From: Paraglaciecola mesophila
GTDB lineage: Bacteria > Pseudomonadota > Gammaproteobacteria > Enterobacterales > Alteromonadaceae
Direction: 5' to 3'
Assembly: GCF_009906955.1 (NCBI RefSeq)
Contig: NZ_CP047656.1
Location: 1,054,001 to 1,118,000, forward strand
Length of the DNA: 64,000 nt
In this document: piece by piece, positions 36,338 to 47,157 of the stretch
How the letters are laid out: each line of letters starts with the position of its first letter
How positions within the stretch are numbered: position 1 is the stretch's first letter
The notes under the pieces: generated by a model
What the model was told of the DNA's origin: nothing
The model's input: only the letters and a program-made list of their open reading frames with translations
Database searches by the model: none
Position numbers and translations under genes: made by a program

Positions 36338-36407
36338 AACTTTCTCCAATATAAGAGCTAAAAATACAGCAGGCCGATCACTAATTCAGCCATGCCAAGA
36401 AGCGCGT

Positions 36408-36435
36408 ATTATAGTGACAAACGATGAATTAGCAA
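36408..36435 (-). promoter_or_regulatory. Sigma-70 promoter of rpsO
   Basis: On the minus strand, TTGCTA (36430-36435), 16-bp spacer, TATAAT (36408-36413), then a GC-rich discriminator ACGCGC typical of ribosomal protein and stable RNA promoters. It lies in the 110-bp truB-rpsO gap. Confidence 0.85.
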
Positions 36436-36447
36436 GGGCAAATACAA

Positions 36448-37401
36448 TTAACCTTGGTTGCTAAAGACGACAACGCGTTTTGGTGCCGCTTTATTGTCAT
36501 TATCAACCTCGGAAACCCCTAAAAAGACCTCTCCCTGAATACAATAGGTACGTACTAACGTCCCTTTGGCCAGTTGCTCATCACTTTCATAGGGTACGGG
36601 CTGACCGTGTAAAAAAGAATCTCTTGCCACTGATGTCAAGTAGACGCTAGGTAAGGCTTTTACTGCACTATCCATGGGGATCAATAAGGGGTCTAGAATT
36701 TCGGTTAACGGGATCTGCTCTGCCTGTGCTCGTTCAAGCAAGGCGTCAAGCTCTTCAAACGTCACCATTTTCTCACTAGGATAATCAGCAACAGCAGTAC
36801 GATGTAACTTACTCACATAAGCACAACAACCTAACAACTGCCCCAGATCATCAACCAAAGAACGGATATAGGTGCCTTTACTGCAATGCACTTCCATATC
36901 GACTTCATCACCCTCAAAGCGAGTAATGTTAAGGGAGAATATCGTGATGTCACGGGCTTCACGCTCAATCACAATGCCCTGACGTGCATAATGGTATAGT
37001 GGCTTTCCTTGGTGTTTCAAGGCAGAGAACATGGACGGTACTTGTTTAATTGGCCCTTTGAATGTCTCACAAGCCACTTTTAACTGTTGCTCAGTCACAT
37101 TCACATCACGGGTTTCAACCACGTCACCGTCAGCATCTGAGGTGGTAGTACGCACACCTAATTTTGCGGTAACGATATACGTTTTGTCAGCGTCTAATAG
37201 AAACTGAGAAAACTTAGTGGCTTCGCCTAAGCACACTGGCAACATACCCGTTGCCAGCGGATCAAGGGCGCCAGTGTGCCCTGCTTTAGCCGCTAAAAAC
37301 GCGCGCTTCACTTTCTGTAATGCTTGATTTGAGGATATCTCTAACGGTTTGTCTAGCAGTAGAATACCGTCTATTGCACGACCCTTACGACGTCTGGCCA
37401 A
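36448..37401 (-). CDS. truB: tRNA pseudouridine(55) synthase TruB
   Basis: 317 aa. Makes pseudouridine 55 in the T loop of tRNAs. Catalytic motif [15 protein letters not shown] (D at about 48) near the N terminus, and [13 protein letters not shown] in the middle; a C-terminal PUA-like domain follows (from about 250). Start ATG 37401, 3 bp after rbfA ends. Part of the nusA-infB operon. Confidence 0.97.
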   Translation of the reverse strand: MARRRKGRAIDGILLLDKPLEISSNQALQKVKRAFLAAKAGHTGALDPLATGMLPVCLGEATKFSQFLLDADKTYIVTAKLGVRTTTSDADGDVVETRDVNVTEQQLKVACETFKGPIKQVPSMFSALKHQGKPLYHYARQGIVIEREARDITIFSLNITRFEGDEVDMEVHCSKGTYIRSLVDDLGQLLGCCAYVSKLHRTAVADYPSEKMVTFEELDALLERAQAEQIPLTEILDPLLIPMDSAVKALPSVYLTSVARDSFLHGQPVPYESDEQLAKGTLVRTYCIQGEVFLGVSEVDNDNKAAPKRVVVFSNQG

Positions 37402-37404
37402 TCC

Positions 37405-37821
37405 TTAGTCCTCTTGTTCGTCTTCGTCTAAAGAACGCCCTGCATTGCGAGCCCGTTCTTTGTCTTTGCTTAGCGTTTCGTCAACCAAATTACTGATACG
37501 AATACCTTCACTTAAAGAGCCGTCACGCACAAATTTGATCGCGGGAACTGCACGCATACGCATACGGTTTGCCAATAACGTGCGAATATACCCTTTGTTT
37601 TCTTCTAGGATAGCCAAATAATTCTTCATTACTTCTTCGTCATTCTCAAAGAAAGTCACGTAAATTTTGCTATACGATAAATCTCGGGATACCTCTACGG
37701 CAGATACAGTCACCATACCCAATCTTGGATCACGGTTCTTGAACTCGTTCTGTAAAATACTGGCGATTTCTTTATGGATCTGCTGACCTACTCGGTCTGT
37801 ACGAGAAAATTCTCTTGCCAT
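37405..37821 (-). CDS. rbfA: Ribosome-binding factor A
   Basis: 138 aa. KH-fold protein needed for late 30S maturation and cold adaptation. Typical N terminus (RTDRVGQQIHKEIASILQNE) and the RVSAVEVSRDLSYSKIYVTF-like central strands; the acidic tail is longer than in many homologues. ATG 37821. It lies 108 bp after infB with a terminator-like hairpin between them. Confidence 0.97.
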   Translation of the reverse strand: MAREFSRTDRVGQQIHKEIASILQNEFKNRDPRLGMVTVSAVEVSRDLSYSKIYVTFFENDEEVMKNYLAILEENKGYIRTLLANRMRMRAVPAIKFVRDGSLSEGIRISNLVDETLSKDKERARNAGRSLDEDEQED

Positions 37822-37861
37822 TCTAATCTCCTAAAGCACTAAATTATGCTTTTGTTAAGAC

Positions 37862-37887
37862 AAAACGGAGGCCTAAGCCTCCGTTTT
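37862..37887 (-). terminator. Intrinsic terminator or attenuator between infB and rbfA
   Basis: Stem AAAACGGAGGC / GCCTCCGTTTT with a CTAA loop, 11 perfect pairs and flanking A/T runs. It sits in the 108-bp infB-rbfA gap on the minus strand. As an intrinsic terminator it would cut the amount of rbfA-truB message relative to infB. Confidence 0.88.
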
Positions 37888-37929
37888 AATTCAATACTCG
37901 TTAACGCGCTAACATTCTAGGTTGGCGAA

Positions 37930-40539
37930 TTATAGCTCACGCTCAACTTGAACGATTTCAAATACTTCGATTTGGTCGCCCACTTTAACGTCATTGTAGT
38001 TCTTCACGCCGATACCACACTCAACACCGTTACGTACTTCTTGTACGTCATCTTTGAAGCGTCTTAGTGACTCAAGCTCACCTTCATAGATAACCACATT
38101 CTCACGCAATACGCGGATTGGGTTACTGCGTTTAATTGTACCTTCAACGACCATACAACCAGCAATCGCGCCCAATTTCGGTGACTTGAACACGTCACGT
38201 ACTTCAGCCAAGCCAATAATTTCTTGTTTGAACTCTGGCGCTAGCATACCTGTCATCGCCATCTTAACTTCATCAATCAAGCTATAGATAACACTGTAGT
38301 AACGTAAATCAATTTCTTCTGATTCAATGATACGTCTAGCACTTGCATCAGCACGTACGTTGAAACCAACCACGATAGCGCTTGATGCTGCAGCCAAGCT
38401 GGCATCAGTTTCAGTAATACCACCTACACCGCTGCCTACTATGTTCACTTTCACTTCAGAAGTAGACAATTTAGTCAGTGAGTCAGAGATCGCTTCAACT
38501 GAACCTTGAACGTCGGCTTTAAGCACGATGTTAAGTTCGCTAACATCTCCTGCTTCCATGTTGGCGAACATGTTTTCAAGTTTCGCTTTTTGTTGCTTAG
38601 CAAGTTTAATTTCGCGTTGTTTAGCATTACGTTTAGTCGCTACTTCACGGGCCTTACGCTCGTCTTGAACCACTAGAGCATCTTCACCGGCAACAGGCAC
38701 ACCTGATAAACCAAGTACTTCTACTGGTGTTGACGGGCCTGCGATATCAACCGTGTTGCCGTTTTCATCACGCATAGCACGAACTCGGCCATACTCAATA
38801 CCACAAAGCAAGATATCACCGGCTTTAAGTTGACCTTCTTGCACCAGTACAGAAGCGACTGGACCGCGACCTTTATCTAAGCGCGACTCAATAACAATCC
38901 CTTTAGCAGAACCTGTAGGCGGCGCTTTAAGATCAAGTAATTCAGCTTGTAAGCTAATCGCTTCTAGTAATGCATCAATACCTAAACCCGTTTTAGCGGA
39001 AACGTTAACGAACTGATGCTCACCGCCCCACTCTTCTGAAATCACTTCAAGTTGTGACAATTCAGTTTTAACGCGATCAGGATCCGCGCTGTCTTTATCC
39101 ATTTTATTAACAGCTACAATCAAAGGAACGCCAGCAGCTTTAGAGTGCTGCACCGCTTCTTTGGTTTGTGGCATTACGCCATCATCTGCTGCGACAACCA
39201 GAACAACGATATCCGTTGCTGTGGCACCACGAGCGCGCATGGCGGTAAACGCAGCGTGACCTGGTGTATCTAAGAACGCAATGCGCCCATTATCAGTCTC
39301 AACACTATAGGCACCAATGTGCTGAGTAATACCACCGGCTTCACCTGCGGCTACCTTCGCACGGCGAATGTAATCAAGTAACGATGTTTTACCATGGTCA
39401 ACGTGACCCATGATAGTCACAACTGGTGCACGAGATGCCAAGTCAGAGGTTACATTATCTGCCAACAATTCATCTTCTAACGCGTTGTCGTTAACAAGCT
39501 CGTATTTATGACCCATTTCTTCAACGACTAATACCGCTGTTTCTTGGTCTAATACTTGGTTAATCGTCGCCATCTCACCCATTTTCATCATGGCTTTGAT
39601 AACTTCAGTGGCTTTAATAGCCAACTTACTTGCTAAGTCACTAACGGTGATCGTTTCGCCTAAACGTACGATACGTTCAACCGGTTGAGCTGGCTTGTTA
39701 AACGCATGCTTAAGGTCAGAACCTGCATTACGTTTTGACTTTTTACGACGACGTCCACCACGTTCAATTTTAATATCATCAGCATCTTCAGCTTCTTGTG
39801 CATAACGGTTACTGTGTACATGCACTTCTTCTGCTTCTTGCTTCTTACGGCGCTCTTCTTCTTCTTTCCAGCGACGTGAGTTTTCTTCAGCTAACTTGCG
39901 TGCTTCTTCTGCTGCTTTTTTCGCATCTTCTTCAAGCTTGCGCTGCGCTTCTTGCTCTTGCTTCTTGCGGATATTCTCCGCTTCTGTGCGAGCACGCTCT
40001 TGTTCCGCTTTTTCCTCGGGGCTCAAAGCAGACTCTTCAGCTTGACGCGCCTCTGCTTCTTTTTTCGCTTTTTCTGCACGAGCAAGACGCTCTGCTTCTG
40101 CCTTTGCTTTAGATTCAGCGGCTTTCTTCGCTTTTTCTTCAGCGGCTTTTTTCGCTTCTTCTTCGGCGGCTTTTTCAGCTTCAAGCTTTGCTTGTTGCTC
40201 AGCTAATGCACGAGCTGTCTCTTCTTCCGCTAAACGCGCTTCTTCTAAATCAGTACGCTTAACATAAGTACGTTTTTTACGTACTTCTACCGTTACCGCC
40301 TTAGACTTGCCCATATTGAGCGTGCTAGTCGTCTTGCGTTGTAGTGTCATTCGCTTGGGCGCTTCAGAGCCCGTACCGCCATGTTGTTTGCTTAAATAAT
40401 CCAACAGCTGACGTTTTTCATCTTCAGTCACGTTTTCATTTGCCGCTTTAACAATATCAGCATCTTTAAACTGCTTAACTAAGCGGTCAACCGAAGTGCC
40501 GATATCGGCGGCGAGTTTTTCAATGGATACTTCTGCCAT
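37930..40539 (-). CDS. infB: Translation initiation factor IF-2
   Basis: 869 aa, close to other gammaproteobacterial IF-2 (890 in E. coli). Brings initiator fMet-tRNA to the 30S subunit and drives subunit joining by GTP hydrolysis. Two short IF2-N domains (residues 1-50 and about 290-340) flank a long charged coiled-coil rich in Ala/Glu/Lys (about 100-245). G domain: G1 GHVDHGKT, G3 DTPGHAAF, G4 NKMD. Domains II-IV follow to the C terminus. Start ATG 40539, 24 bp after nusA. Confidence 0.98.
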   Translation of the reverse strand: MAEVSIEKLAADIGTSVDRLVKQFKDADIVKAANENVTEDEKRQLLDYLSKQHGGTGSEAPKRMTLQRKTTSTLNMGKSKAVTVEVRKKRTYVKRTDLEEARLAEEETARALAEQQAKLEAEKAAEEEAKKAAEEKAKKAAESKAKAEAERLARAEKAKKEAEARQAEESALSPEEKAEQERARTEAENIRKKQEQEAQRKLEEDAKKAAEEARKLAEENSRRWKEEEERRKKQEAEEVHVHSNRYAQEAEDADDIKIERGGRRRKKSKRNAGSDLKHAFNKPAQPVERIVRLGETITVSDLASKLAIKATEVIKAMMKMGEMATINQVLDQETAVLVVEEMGHKYELVNDNALEDELLADNVTSDLASRAPVVTIMGHVDHGKTSLLDYIRRAKVAAGEAGGITQHIGAYSVETDNGRIAFLDTPGHAAFTAMRARGATATDIVVLVVAADDGVMPQTKEAVQHSKAAGVPLIVAVNKMDKDSADPDRVKTELSQLEVISEEWGGEHQFVNVSAKTGLGIDALLEAISLQAELLDLKAPPTGSAKGIVIESRLDKGRGPVASVLVQEGQLKAGDILLCGIEYGRVRAMRDENGNTVDIAGPSTPVEVLGLSGVPVAGEDALVVQDERKAREVATKRNAKQREIKLAKQQKAKLENMFANMEAGDVSELNIVLKADVQGSVEAISDSLTKLSTSEVKVNIVGSGVGGITETDASLAAASSAIVVGFNVRADASARRIIESEEIDLRYYSVIYSLIDEVKMAMTGMLAPEFKQEIIGLAEVRDVFKSPKLGAIAGCMVVEGTIKRSNPIRVLRENVVIYEGELESLRRFKDDVQEVRNGVECGIGVKNYNDVKVGDQIEVFEIVQVEREL

Positions 40540-40563
40540 ATTCGTAATTCCTCTTTGGTGACC

Positions 40564-42057
40564 CTATTCTTCGTTAAACCAGACAATGTTACGTGCAGCC
40601 ATGATTAATTGGCCCGCTTTTTCTTCGTCTAGTTCTTCAATATCGCTGATCTCGTCTACGCCTTGCTCCGCTAGCGCTTCAAGATCGGTAATACCGCGAC
40701 TTGCCAATGTATAGGCAACATGGCGTTCCATACCGGCTAAACTTAATAGCTCTTCTTTTGGTTCAGAGGCTTCCAATGTCTCTTCGTTGGCTAACGCTTG
40801 CGTGGTTAATGCTGCGCGCGCTCTGCTACGTAAATCTTCAACGATGTCTTCATCAAGGCCGTCAATTTCAAGTAGCTCATTAATGGGTACATAAGCAATT
40901 TCTTCAAGCGTAGAGAAACCTTCATCAACCAATACCGCGGCGAATTCTTCGTCAATATCAAGACCATTGACGAAAACAGCCAGTACTTTAGAATTTTCTT
41001 CTTCGTGTTTGGCATTTAAGTCTTCAACTGTCATCACGTTCAACTCCCAGCCCGTAAGCTGAGCGGCTAAACGTACGTTTTGACCACTACGGCCAATTGC
41101 TTGTGCTAAGTTGTCAGACTCAACCGCAACATCCATAGTGTGGTTATCTTCATCAACTACAATTGATGCCACTTCAGCTGGTGCCATAGCATTGATAACA
41201 AACTGTGCTGGGTTGTCGTCCCACAGCACGATATCAACGCGCTCACCGCTTAGCTCACTGCTTACCGCTTGAACTCGTGAGCCCCGCATACCAACACATG
41301 CCCCCACTGGGTCCAAGCGTTTGTCATTGGTTTTCACTGCGATTTTAGCTCGTGAACCAGGATCGCGAGCCGCAGCTTTGATTTCTAATGTTTCTTCAGC
41401 AATTTCAGGCACTTCCAGTCTGAACAGCTCGACCAACATGTCTGGGTGAGTACGGCTAATAAATAACTGTGCTCCGCGCGCTTCAGGTCGAATAACGTAA
41501 AGTAAACCACGAACACGGTCACCTGGACGGAAAGTTTCTCGAGGTAGCATGTCATCGCGGTAAATAACGCCTTCAGCATTATTACCTAAATCGATAATAA
41601 TATTATCGCGGTTAACCTTTTTGACTGTACCGGTAATTAAATCACCAACACGTTCTTCGTATTCTGCCATCACTTGAGCGCGCTCAGCTTCACGTACCTT
41701 TTGTACGATGACTTGCTTAGCCGTTTGCGTCGTTATACGGTCAAATTTAATGGACTCGATTTGATCTTCAACATATTCACCTAATTGAATATCTGGCTCG
41801 TCAATTTGAGCTGCAGACAAGGTCATTTCAGCAAATGGATTCTCTTGCTTTTGATCATCAGCGATAACCATCCAACGACGGAATGTATCGAAATCACCTG
41901 TAACGCGGTCGATAGATACTCGAACTTCAATCTCGCCTTCAGTTTTCTTTTTAGTAGCACTTGCAATGGCGAACTCTAACGCTTCAAAGATTTTTTCTCT
42001 TGGAACTTGTTTTTCATTTGAAACGGCTTCCGCCACTAACAAAATTTCTTTATTCAT
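40564..42057 (-). CDS. nusA: Transcription elongation/termination factor NusA
   Basis: 497 aa, standard proteobacterial length. N-terminal RNA-polymerase-binding domain (1-130), S1 domain (about 135-200: [21 protein letters not shown]), two KH domains (about 205-345; the second has [11 protein letters not shown]), and two acidic C-terminal repeats (about 360-497). Controls pausing, termination and antitermination. Start ATG 42057. Third gene after tRNA-fMet and rimP. Confidence 0.98.
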   Translation of the reverse strand: MNKEILLVAEAVSNEKQVPREKIFEALEFAIASATKKKTEGEIEVRVSIDRVTGDFDTFRRWMVIADDQKQENPFAEMTLSAAQIDEPDIQLGEYVEDQIESIKFDRITTQTAKQVIVQKVREAERAQVMAEYEERVGDLITGTVKKVNRDNIIIDLGNNAEGVIYRDDMLPRETFRPGDRVRGLLYVIRPEARGAQLFISRTHPDMLVELFRLEVPEIAEETLEIKAAARDPGSRAKIAVKTNDKRLDPVGACVGMRGSRVQAVSSELSGERVDIVLWDDNPAQFVINAMAPAEVASIVVDEDNHTMDVAVESDNLAQAIGRSGQNVRLAAQLTGWELNVMTVEDLNAKHEEENSKVLAVFVNGLDIDEEFAAVLVDEGFSTLEEIAYVPINELLEIDGLDEDIVEDLRSRARAALTTQALANEETLEASEPKEELLSLAGMERHVAYTLASRGITDLEALAEQGVDEISDIEELDEEKAGQLIMAARNIVWFNEE

Positions 42058-42105
42058 GATTGCCTCACTGATTATTCTTTAGCAAAAGCCTTTATGGCCA
42101 TCTAC

Positions 42106-42564
42106 TCAATCAAACGTTGGAACAACATTGCCTTTTTCAATATTGGCAAAGGCCAATACAAATTCTTGGTTATCGACTTCAATAGTTAGCATGCCATCAG
42201 CTTCAGACAATAATTTACCTTTGAAATTACGTCTGTCTCCCATTGGCATTTTCAATCGTAATGTGACGACTTCACCCACTGAATCAATATAATGCTGTAA
42301 CTTAAATAAGGGACGTTCCATGCCCGGTGAGGACACTTCTAAGTTGTATTCGGTATTAATAGGGTCTTCCACGTCAAGCACAGCACTTACTTGGTGGCTT
42401 ACCTCTGCGCAATGATCCACCGTAATACCATCGGGGTGATCAATGTAAACGCGCATGGTTGAGTGTTTTCCTGCGCGAACAAATTCAATCCCCACCATCT
42501 CAAAACCAAGGGCTTCGACAGGTGCGGTCAACATTTCAGTTAATTTCTGTTCTAGTTGTGACAA
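42106..42564 (-). CDS. rimP: Ribosome maturation factor RimP
   Basis: 152 aa. Needed for 30S subunit maturation. Family pattern: [24 protein letters not shown], then [20 protein letters not shown] and [15 protein letters not shown]. Start ATG 42564; no sign of export. First protein gene of the operon, 160 bp after the tRNA. Confidence 0.97.
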   Translation of the reverse strand: MSQLEQKLTEMLTAPVEALGFEMVGIEFVRAGKHSTMRVYIDHPDGITVDHCAEVSHQVSAVLDVEDPINTEYNLEVSSPGMERPLFKLQHYIDSVGEVVTLRLKMPMGDRRNFKGKLLSEADGMLTIEVDNQEFVLAFANIEKGNVVPTFD

Positions 42565-42635
42565 AACTCACGCTCCAAAAACGAAAAAAGGGCCATCAGC
42601 CCAGAGTAAATTAAAAACAGGATAAAAAGGATAAC

Positions 42636-42663
42636 AAAAAGCCCCGTACAAGCGGGGCTTTTT
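42636..42663 (-). terminator. Intrinsic terminator downstream of tRNA-fMet
   Basis: Stem GCCCCG / CGGGGC (42641-42658) with 6-base loop, flanked by A5 and T5 that extend the stem and give a T-run on either strand. It lies between the tRNA and rimP and would end most tRNA transcripts, with read-through feeding the operon. Confidence 0.9.
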
Positions 42664-42724
42664 GTTTCTGGACCCTAGTCCACTATTCTCACCGAAAATT
42701 GACTGAATGCCAAGTTTCAAAAAG

Positions 42725-42801
<77 letters not shown>

Positions 42802-42860
42802 CTTGAAATCTTTGTCGATAACAACACATCGTAATGTGTGTCGCGTCTCGAGTGGGGCGT

Positions 42861-42888
42861 ATTATACATAGCTAACGGGACGGTGCAA
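42861..42888 (-). promoter_or_regulatory. Promoter of tRNA-fMet and the nusA-infB operon
   Basis: On the minus strand, TTGCAC (42883-42888), 16-bp spacer, TATAAT (42861-42866), followed by a GC-rich discriminator (ACGCCCC). The consensus -10 and GC discriminator are typical of stringently controlled stable-RNA promoters. It lies about 60 bp upstream of the mature tRNA 5' end. Confidence 0.88.
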
Positions 42889-42974
42889 GTGTTGTGAAGC
42901 ATAAATCACAAATTAATCCAGAAGTTTAATTGCTCTGTATACAATTCATACAAATCAGCTGGTTACGTGTTGCC

Positions 42975-43280
42975 CTAAACGTGGAAAAGATCCATTTTAG
43001 CCGCCAGTTTAAAGTCCAACTCACTTAAACCACCCACGTCGTGCGTTGTTAAATTAACTTCTACTTTATTATATACATTAAACCACTCAGGATGGTGATT
43101 GAGCTTCTCGGCCCAAATAGCAATTTGACTCATCCAGCCGAATGCGCGGATAAAACTCTTGAACTTAAAATTTTTAGTCAATTTATCGTTGTTAATTTGC
43201 CACTGCTGCTCTGCCGGCAAATCTTTGTTTAACTCATTCAACTTCGCTTGGGTTTCACCCTCTGTTAATTTGTCGACCAT
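42975..43280 (-). CDS. phhB: Pterin-4a-carbinolamine dehydratase
   Basis: 101 aa. Recycles the 4a-hydroxy-tetrahydropterin cofactor formed by phenylalanine hydroxylase. The active-site motif [12 protein letters not shown] and the later [15 protein letters not shown] (with conserved His/Asp) fit the family. Start ATG 43280. No phhA is nearby. In bacteria lacking phenylalanine hydroxylase such proteins have other or unknown roles. Confidence 0.95.
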   Translation of the reverse strand: MVDKLTEGETQAKLNELNKDLPAEQQWQINNDKLTKNFKFKSFIRAFGWMSQIAIWAEKLNHHPEWFNVYNKVEVNLTTHDVGGLSELDFKLAAKMDLFHV

Positions 43281-43400
43281 ATCATCCTCTTATTTGATCA
43301 TTCTACGTCACTGCCTATCATGCCGTCACAGAGTTAAAATGAAAGTGAACGGACGATTTAAATACTACTCATGCGGGCACTTAAGTTTACAAGGCGACAT

Positions 43401-43429
43401 AACAAAAAAACCTGCCGAAGCAGGTTTTT
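43401..43429. terminator. Intrinsic terminator of the large TonB receptor gene
   Basis: Stem CCTGC / GCAGG with CGAA loop (43411-43424), extended by A7 and T5. It lies just downstream of the receptor gene on the minus strand and would also work on the plus strand. Confidence 0.9.
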
Positions 43430-43446
43430 CATAATAAAAGTAATGC

Positions 43447-46131
43447 CTAGAACTCTACTGCGAAGCGTGCGTAAATTTGACGGCCTCTTGGATCATGTAC
43501 CTTACTGTCGAAACCACTGTTGGTGAATAATTGTGGTGGCTCTTCGTCCGTTATGTTTATGCCGCCAACGGACAATACATAGTTGTTTTGTGTGTCAAAC
43601 AAGGCGCCCAAATTCACGTTGTACTGCACGTCATAGGTCACTTGGCTATCAACGCCTTTAAAACCACCTAACGCTTCACATGAACCTGTATTAACGCTGC
43701 CATCTGCACAGTTTTGATCATCATCATAGCTATCTATATAACGAGCAAAAATGTTAGCTGAGTGTGCACCTGAAGACCAGTTTAAACCTAGATTCAAGCG
43801 TAGTTCAGGAGACGAAGTACCAATATTGGTAAAGTTTCTGCGACCCGCTCCGTCTATTTTACCCGCTTGAGGGTCGTCTAGCTCATATTCTAAAATATAA
43901 GTGGCATTGATAGACGGTACAAACATGCCAGCATCTGTGTCTATTTTATAACTGGTCACAAAATCTAAACCTGAAGTTTCAAGGGAACTAGCATTCACGT
44001 AAGTGTTGTTCACTTGAGTCAGCGGGCCAGTCAGTGGGTCACCTGCACGAACAACACGCTCAGGATCGCTTGGGTCTAAATTCAACACGGCCTGCGGATT
44101 CTCTTGAATAATCAAATCTTCAAATTCGAAGTTCCAGTAGTCCACTTCAATAGAAAAGTCGCTAATTGGCTCGAACGACACACCAAGATTGTAAGCGGTA
44201 GATTCTTCAGGTTTTAAGTCTTCATTCCCTACTGTGCGTACTGCTGCAAACGCATTCGCACCGATGAGTGGGTCAACAAGTTGCTGTAGCGAGGTGCCAC
44301 CACCATTTCTCAAAAATACCGTTGGTGCTCTGAACGAGGTTGATATTGAACCACGGAATGAAAGCTCTTCACTAGCACGATAAGAAAACGCCACTTTTGG
44401 ATCAATCGTATCGCCAATAGAACCGCCGTAATCTTCGTAACGCACAGCAAGCTGAATATCTAAATCGTCAGTTACCGGTAGTGCCATCTCAGCAAACGCA
44501 GCCCACACATCTAAAGATCCGTCAAAGTCAGGGTTACCTATTACAAACGTAAAGCTGTCTTGATTAGCCAGTGCGTCGTAATCTTGGCTCAATGATTCTT
44601 CGCGGTATTGCATACCAAATGCAAGGCCAGCAGCACCGCCGTCCATATCAAACACATCGAACGACATAAAACCTTCAAATACTTGCAAATCAGATTTTGA
44701 ATCGATGGTTTCAAGCCCTGTAAATGAATCAATTACGTACTGAGAGTTAGGCGCAGTTGTGTACGATGTCGCGAAAGGATTAAAGTACTCGCAATCGCCC
44801 TCGCCTGGCGTACCTGTTAACGGATTACATTGTCCGCCGCCCAAACCATTTAACGCTAAGTTAAATTCTGTGTTCAACACGTCCGGAACGCTGAAGAAGA
44901 AGTCATTGGTGGCATTGGTATAACTCAACTCCCAGAAGCCATGCTCTAGCTCACCTTGCAATGCGGTGTTAAAACGAAATGTATCAGATTCCGTATTAGC
45001 AAAATCAGGGGCTTTACCGTTACCCTCAGCACGGCCGAAAAAAGTAACTGCTTGTCCAAATGGGTTTTCAGGGTGATCGGCAGGCACAACTGGCCCAGTA
45101 AGGATTGGGAAACTTGGCGCGCCACCACGAGATGCACGGTTACGTGCAAAGCTAACTTCAGTCGTCCAGCTCATTTCGTCAGTCAATTCATATTCTGCTT
45201 TTACATAAGCATTAAGACGAGATTCATCTGGTACGTATGAATAATCTTTACCGAAATCAAACATACACAGGCCAACATCTAAGCCTGGTACAGTCCCTGG
45301 AGGCGCGAGTAACGATGGACTTCCACCGAATTCCTCACAACCATAGGGATCAATAAACGGCGTAGGTCCAATAAAATATGAGCCTGGGTTACCGAGCGCA
45401 CTGCTGTCATCTTGCGGGCGACTTAAACGACGATCTTTAATAAAAAGAGGTGAACGATTGGTATAGCTCACTGCCGCTATAATACTGCTATCATCGCTGC
45501 TAGTGCCCCATAAACCTTGCAATACATATTCTTTATTATTGCCATGAGCACCGTCTTGGTAGTCTGCGCTGAGCTTAACGCCGTCATAATTTCGTTTGGT
45601 TATAAAGTTCACCACGCCTGCTACCGCATCTGAACCATAGAGTGCTGAAGCACCATCTTTGATAATTTCTACTCTGTCGATCGCGATCATAGGAACCAGA
45701 GAACTGGTATCCACAAAGTTCAAGCCATTGTTGGTCGGCTGCGCTGTAACCACTTGGCGTTTATTGTTTAACAACACCAAAGTAGAGGCAACACCTAACC
45801 CGCGCAGATTGATATTTGAAGTACCTGCTGTGGCGTTTTGCGTGAATGCATCTGGGTTATTTTCAGCCCCGGTGTTAATGGTGAGGGTTTGCGTGATATC
45901 GGCGATGTTTTTCGCGCCTAGCGCGTCAATAGCAACACTATCAACGACGGACAAAGGGGAAGGTGATTCAAAGTTTTCACTACGGCGAACGAAGCTACCG
46001 GTCACCATAATCATTTCTATATCTTCTTTTTTCTCTACGTTAGCTTCTTGGGCTAATACGGTAGGCGAGGTTAATAAAAATTGCGCGGAAATAGCCGCGG
46101 CTAAAGCACTGACTCGTGTGTTTATCTTCAT
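43447..46131 (-). CDS. TonB-dependent outer-membrane receptor
   Basis: 894 aa, full length. Signal peptide of about 27 residues ending VLAQ. TonB-box-like MIMVTGSFVRR (about 41-51). Plug domain about 60-180 with NLRGLG, VEIIKDGASALYGSDAVAGVVNF. The C terminus ends in a barrel strand with terminal F (YARFAVEF). Type resembles the large receptors of Alteromonadales that take up carbohydrates, oligopeptides or siderophores. Genes on both sides give no clue: phhB downstream, a MaoC-type hydratase upstream. Terminator immediately after. Confidence 0.95.
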   Translation of the reverse strand: MKINTRVSALAAAISAQFLLTSPTVLAQEANVEKKEDIEMIMVTGSFVRRSENFESPSPLSVVDSVAIDALGAKNIADITQTLTINTGAENNPDAFTQNATAGTSNINLRGLGVASTLVLLNNKRQVVTAQPTNNGLNFVDTSSLVPMIAIDRVEIIKDGASALYGSDAVAGVVNFITKRNYDGVKLSADYQDGAHGNNKEYVLQGLWGTSSDDSSIIAAVSYTNRSPLFIKDRRLSRPQDDSSALGNPGSYFIGPTPFIDPYGCEEFGGSPSLLAPPGTVPGLDVGLCMFDFGKDYSYVPDESRLNAYVKAEYELTDEMSWTTEVSFARNRASRGGAPSFPILTGPVVPADHPENPFGQAVTFFGRAEGNGKAPDFANTESDTFRFNTALQGELEHGFWELSYTNATNDFFFSVPDVLNTEFNLALNGLGGGQCNPLTGTPGEGDCEYFNPFATSYTTAPNSQYVIDSFTGLETIDSKSDLQVFEGFMSFDVFDMDGGAAGLAFGMQYREESLSQDYDALANQDSFTFVIGNPDFDGSLDVWAAFAEMALPVTDDLDIQLAVRYEDYGGSIGDTIDPKVAFSYRASEELSFRGSISTSFRAPTVFLRNGGGTSLQQLVDPLIGANAFAAVRTVGNEDLKPEESTAYNLGVSFEPISDFSIEVDYWNFEFEDLIIQENPQAVLNLDPSDPERVVRAGDPLTGPLTQVNNTYVNASSLETSGLDFVTSYKIDTDAGMFVPSINATYILEYELDDPQAGKIDGAGRRNFTNIGTSSPELRLNLGLNWSSGAHSANIFARYIDSYDDDQNCADGSVNTGSCEALGGFKGVDSQVTYDVQYNVNLGALFDTQNNYVLSVGGINITDEEPPQLFTNSGFDSKVHDPRGRQIYARFAVEF

Positions 46132-46370
46132 CGTGTGTTCTCGAGGTAATTATCAGATTAAAATCGAGCGTGTAAACAACGGCTTCCACTCAGACTGACC
46201 GCGCGTCAATTTTGTCTAATAGTTATAATTCTAACCAGTAAGTGACTGATTCTCGGGCGCTAAACTTAAGCGACACAATGATAGTAGGGGGGGATTATTG
46301 ATATGTAAACGCAATGTTACTTATATGTAAATATTAGCTCGATTCATGGTCAGACCAGTTAGTCATTATA

Positions 46371-46399
46371 GAGCAATCTTTTGGGTAAAAAGATTGCTC
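46371..46399 (-). terminator. Hairpin downstream of the MaoC-type gene
   Basis: Perfect 12-bp inverted repeat GAGCAATCTTTT / AAAAGATTGCTC with a 5-base loop, 11 bp after the hydratase stop. There is no T-run after it, so it may be a weak terminator or mRNA 3'-end stabiliser. Confidence 0.6.
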
Positions 46400-46409
46400 A
46401 GACTAAAGT

Positions 46410-46856
46410 TTAACCCAGAAGCATCATTAAGAATTTACCTACAGCAGCAGGCTTGTCTCGTCCTTTGATTTCTATCTGCGTGTCGAAGCTAAATAAGGTG
46501 CCAAGGGGCTTCTTTTCTTTACTGGCCAAAGAAGACACAAAACGTATTTCATCATCAACACGAACTGGCTCTAAAAAGCGTATTTTATCTATTCCGTAGT
46601 TCAATACTGTTTGACTTGCGGAATCGAGCTGAACCATATGATAAAAGGACTCTGGCATTAATGTCACACTCAAATAGCCATGAGCAATCGTGGTTTTAAA
46701 GGGGCTTTCTCTCGCACATCTTTTTGGATCCACATGAATCCATTGGTGATCTCCCGTCGCATCAGCGAAGAGGTTAATCCGCTCTTGGTCGATTTTCAGC
46801 CAAGTGCTTGGCGCTAGCTCCTCACCTAATTCAATTTCCAACAAACCTTTAGCCAT
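46410..46856 (-). CDS. MaoC-like (R)-specific enoyl-CoA hydratase-family protein
   Basis: 148 aa. Hot-dog fold. The hydratase 2 motif FADATGDHQWIHVDP (about 30-44) includes the catalytic Asp and His, followed by AHGYLSVTLMP. Family members hydrate enoyl-CoA thioesters, for example in polyhydroxyalkanoate precursor supply, or (NodN type) have unclear substrates. ATG 46856. Single gene; a hairpin follows. Confidence 0.88.
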   Translation of the reverse strand: MAKGLLEIELGEELAPSTWLKIDQERINLFADATGDHQWIHVDPKRCARESPFKTTIAHGYLSVTLMPESFYHMVQLDSASQTVLNYGIDKIRFLEPVRVDDEIRFVSSLASKEKKPLGTLFSFDTQIEIKGRDKPAAVGKFLMMLLG

Positions 46857-47157
46857 CTGTGGCTCCTTTAGAGTGTAATATCATCACGATAACGCTAGCA
46901 CCGAGCCTCTCGGTGTGGCAACTCACCTAAAGTTATTGAGATGTATAAATTAAATTGGGCATAAATACCGACAAATCTAGTTAAAAGAGCCGTTAAAAAA
47001 TGGTCAACATTCACAGTGGTGATGAAACGGTTGAGTATACAAGAGGCCATTCGTCTTAATAATTAGGCACTTTGCCTGACATGAGAAATTTATTTCTAGT
47101 GAAGTGGTCTGCATCTCAATACAAATGACTATGTGTAACGGTTTCCAAGAGGCTCAA
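46857..47157. other. Divergent non-coding region, 301 bp
   Basis: Between the MaoC-type gene (minus) and the M23 peptidase gene (plus). It must hold both promoters. No other feature was seen. Confidence 0.5.

Noticed and set aside
39798-40206. Leu/Phe-rich plus-strand frames inside infB
   Set aside because: They are antisense to the charged coiled-coil of IF-2, whose repetitive codons produce long artificial frames.
45659-46198. 179-aa plus-strand frame over the TonB receptor start
   Set aside because: It is antisense to the signal peptide and plug of a clear receptor gene and has no family resemblance.
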